From Acanthochromis polyacanthus (Eukaryota > Chordata > Actinopteri > Pomacentridae), in NCBI RefSeq assembly GCF_021347895.1, contig NC_067117.1, forward strand, positions 13,611,858 through 13,675,857: a stretch of DNA of 64,000 nucleotides, in the 5' to 3' direction. The notes under the pieces were generated by a model. It did not search any database and was not told where the DNA came from. It saw only the letters and a list, made by a program, of their open reading frames with translations. Every line of letters starts with the position of its first letter. Within the stretch, counting starts at the first letter, position 1. The translations under genes and the position numbers were made by a program. Shown piece by piece: positions 62,799 to 64,000 of this stretch.

Positions 62799-62913
62799 GC
62801 AAGTTAAGAACGAAGCTTCTGTTGGCCTTTACATCGAGAGCAAATGTACATGAACAGCATCAGTTTAACTGCATTACTTAGGGAAAAGCTAAATATACTC
62901 AATTTTAGTTTTT

Positions 62914-63152
62914 TAAATGGTAAATGGTTGTATTTATATAGTGCTTTTACATGATGATATGTCACATTTACCCATTCACACACTGATGGTGGGAGCTGCC
63001 ATGCAAGGTGCTAACCACAACCCATCAGGAGCAATTAGGGGTTAGGTGTCTTGCTCAGGGACACCTCGACATTAGCTCGACGGGCCGAGGATCGAACCGG
63101 CAACCTTGCAGTTACAAGACGGCCACTCTACCCACTGAGCCATGCCGCCCCC
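62914..63152 (-). mobile_element. tRNA-derived SINE
   Basis: On the minus strand it starts GGGGCGGCATGGCTCAGTGG with GTAGAG following. TGGCTCAGTGG is a polymerase III A box and GGTTCGATCC about 45 bases on is a B box, so the head derives from a tRNA. The body carries the fish block TGAGCAAGACACCTAACCCC and GCAGCTCCCACCATCAGTG. The tail reads AAGCACTATATAAATACAACC and CATTTACCATTT. The tail resembles the CGCTATATAAAT end of the L2-type LINE at 10.9 kb. It is not a functional tRNA gene. Confidence 0.85.
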
Positions 63153-64000
63153 AAAAAGTGCCCAAATGCCCGTACAGGGGTCCTGAGGAAAATCTAAGCT
63201 CTCCCTTTCAACAGTGGAGGGCAGCATTACGCATTCTATCGTACAGCCTGCCGGAATTAAAAATACATACTTTTAAAAAGAAAAGCTTTAAGAGCTGCTT
63301 CTTGTTGAGGTTTTAAGGACAAATTCAGGCCGTGCAAAACAGAGGAAAGCGCACGAGAGAAACCTCGCTCTGTTGCGGTCGCCAACTCGGCCCTGAAGAT
63401 GACGCATCGTTAACTCCCGCCTCTGGTGCTCTGATTGGTTCGGTCTGATCTGCTCGGAGCTTGAAAACCTGTCAAAATGTGTCAGTGGAGGAGGGCTAGA
63501 CCGTATTCCCGTATATCCCTTATAACGGGAATACAGTCTAGCTAAGCTAGGCTAAGGCTAACTACCTGCTGCCTGAAGTTTCATATTTCATGATCTGAAG
63601 CCTTTTGCATAGATTCTCAAACACATGAATAAGCATATTTTAAGAAAATGTGGAATTCTTGTTTCAAGACCTCTTGGTTCTGTTTCGTTCTTTAAAAATA
63701 CTGGGTGAAAATCAAGTTGTTTTTTTTCCATTGTTAATATAGATATATTTTCTTTTTCATATGCTTGAAGACACATCATGAGTGAAATATGAAGTCAGTT
63801 GATGAGCAATTCCACTTTGAAACTGAAGTCGTCCTAAAAACACAGATTCACACTCTGTGGGGTTTCATATGTAACAAGCTGAAGCAACCAATCCTGTCAT
63901 CTTGCAGGATGGAATTTTCTGTATCTTTACAATTAGCTGATGGATAGAATATTTACCAGCATTGACAATTAGTCCAATATTATAGCTTTCCACTGTGTAG
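63153..64000. other. Intergenic; possible promoter-like patch and inverted repeat
   Basis: 63390-63450 holds TGACGCATCG (CRE/AP-1-like), TTAACTCCCGCC (E2F-like) and TGATTGGTT (inverted CCAAT box) in a GC-rich patch. At 63495-63542 lies an imperfect inverted repeat: GCTAGACCGTATTCCCGT, 12-nt spacer, ACGGGAATACAGTCTAGC, one mismatch in 18 bp. No coding exon follows inside the window. Confidence 0.4.

Noticed and set aside
63070..63152. A tRNA gene on the minus strand (A and B boxes present)
   Set aside because: The cloverleaf is not complete and the boxes belong to a SINE head with a full SINE body and tail.

Overview
This is animal nuclear DNA from a ray-finned fish, most likely a percomorph teleost. 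The evidence is GT-AG multi-exon genes with vertebrate orthologues, teleost-type non-LTR retrotransposons, a tRNA-derived SINE, small DNA-transposon relics, microsatellites, and a fish-style pair of V1R-like (ora) receptor genes. No species can be named from the sequence.

Layout. (1) 1-5.5 kb: the 5' part of mfap2 (minus strand, running off the left edge), with an antisense RTE-type LINE relic and a common fish repeat in its introns. (2) 5.5-16 kb: repeat-rich intergenic DNA with a 5'-truncated L2-clade LINE (about 7.95-10.98 kb) and an intact, apparently two-exon piggyBac transposase gene (12.5-14.7 kb, minus). (3) 16.4-22.6 kb: sdhb (minus, 8 exons, 283 aa) head-to-head with mrpl20 (plus, 4 exons, 149 aa) across about 450 bp. 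(4) 24.0-30.5 kb: atad3 (plus, 16 exons, about 691 aa). (5) 32.0-33.6 kb: a tmem240-like gene (minus). (6) 35-40.1 kb: ssu72 (minus, 5 exons, 194 aa). (7) 41.4-42.6 kb: a second LINE relic holding a perfect 50-bp palindrome. (8) 44.5-58.7 kb: fndc10 (minus), an ora4-like receptor (plus), an ora3-like receptor (minus, tail-to-tail with ora4) and vwa1 (minus). (9) 58.7-64 kb: gene-poor, with two DNA-transposon MITEs, a tRNA-derived SINE and inverted repeats.

Gene order atad3 - tmem240 - ssu72 - fndc10 - vwa1, with mrpl20 nearby, matches human 1p36.33. mfap2 - sdhb matches human 1p36.13. The genes are not an operon: they cover mitochondrial respiration (sdhb), mitochondrial translation (mrpl20), mitochondrial nucleoid and membrane organisation (atad3), RNA polymerase II CTD dephosphorylation (ssu72), extracellular matrix (mfap2, vwa1), a synaptic-type membrane protein (tmem240) and chemosensation (ora3/ora4).

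The most notable anomaly is a sharp contrast in reading-frame integrity. Every gene from 0 to 40.1 kb has exons that join in perfect phase. All four genes from 44.5 to 58.7 kb carry single-base indels, often in homopolymers, while their amino-acid similarity stays high when the frame is followed. That pattern suits uncorrected long-read sequence as well as, or better than, gene death. No wholly new biological system is evident. The best candidates for new biology are the intact spliced piggyBac gene, the decayed or mis-sequenced ora3/ora4 pair, and several small mobile elements.
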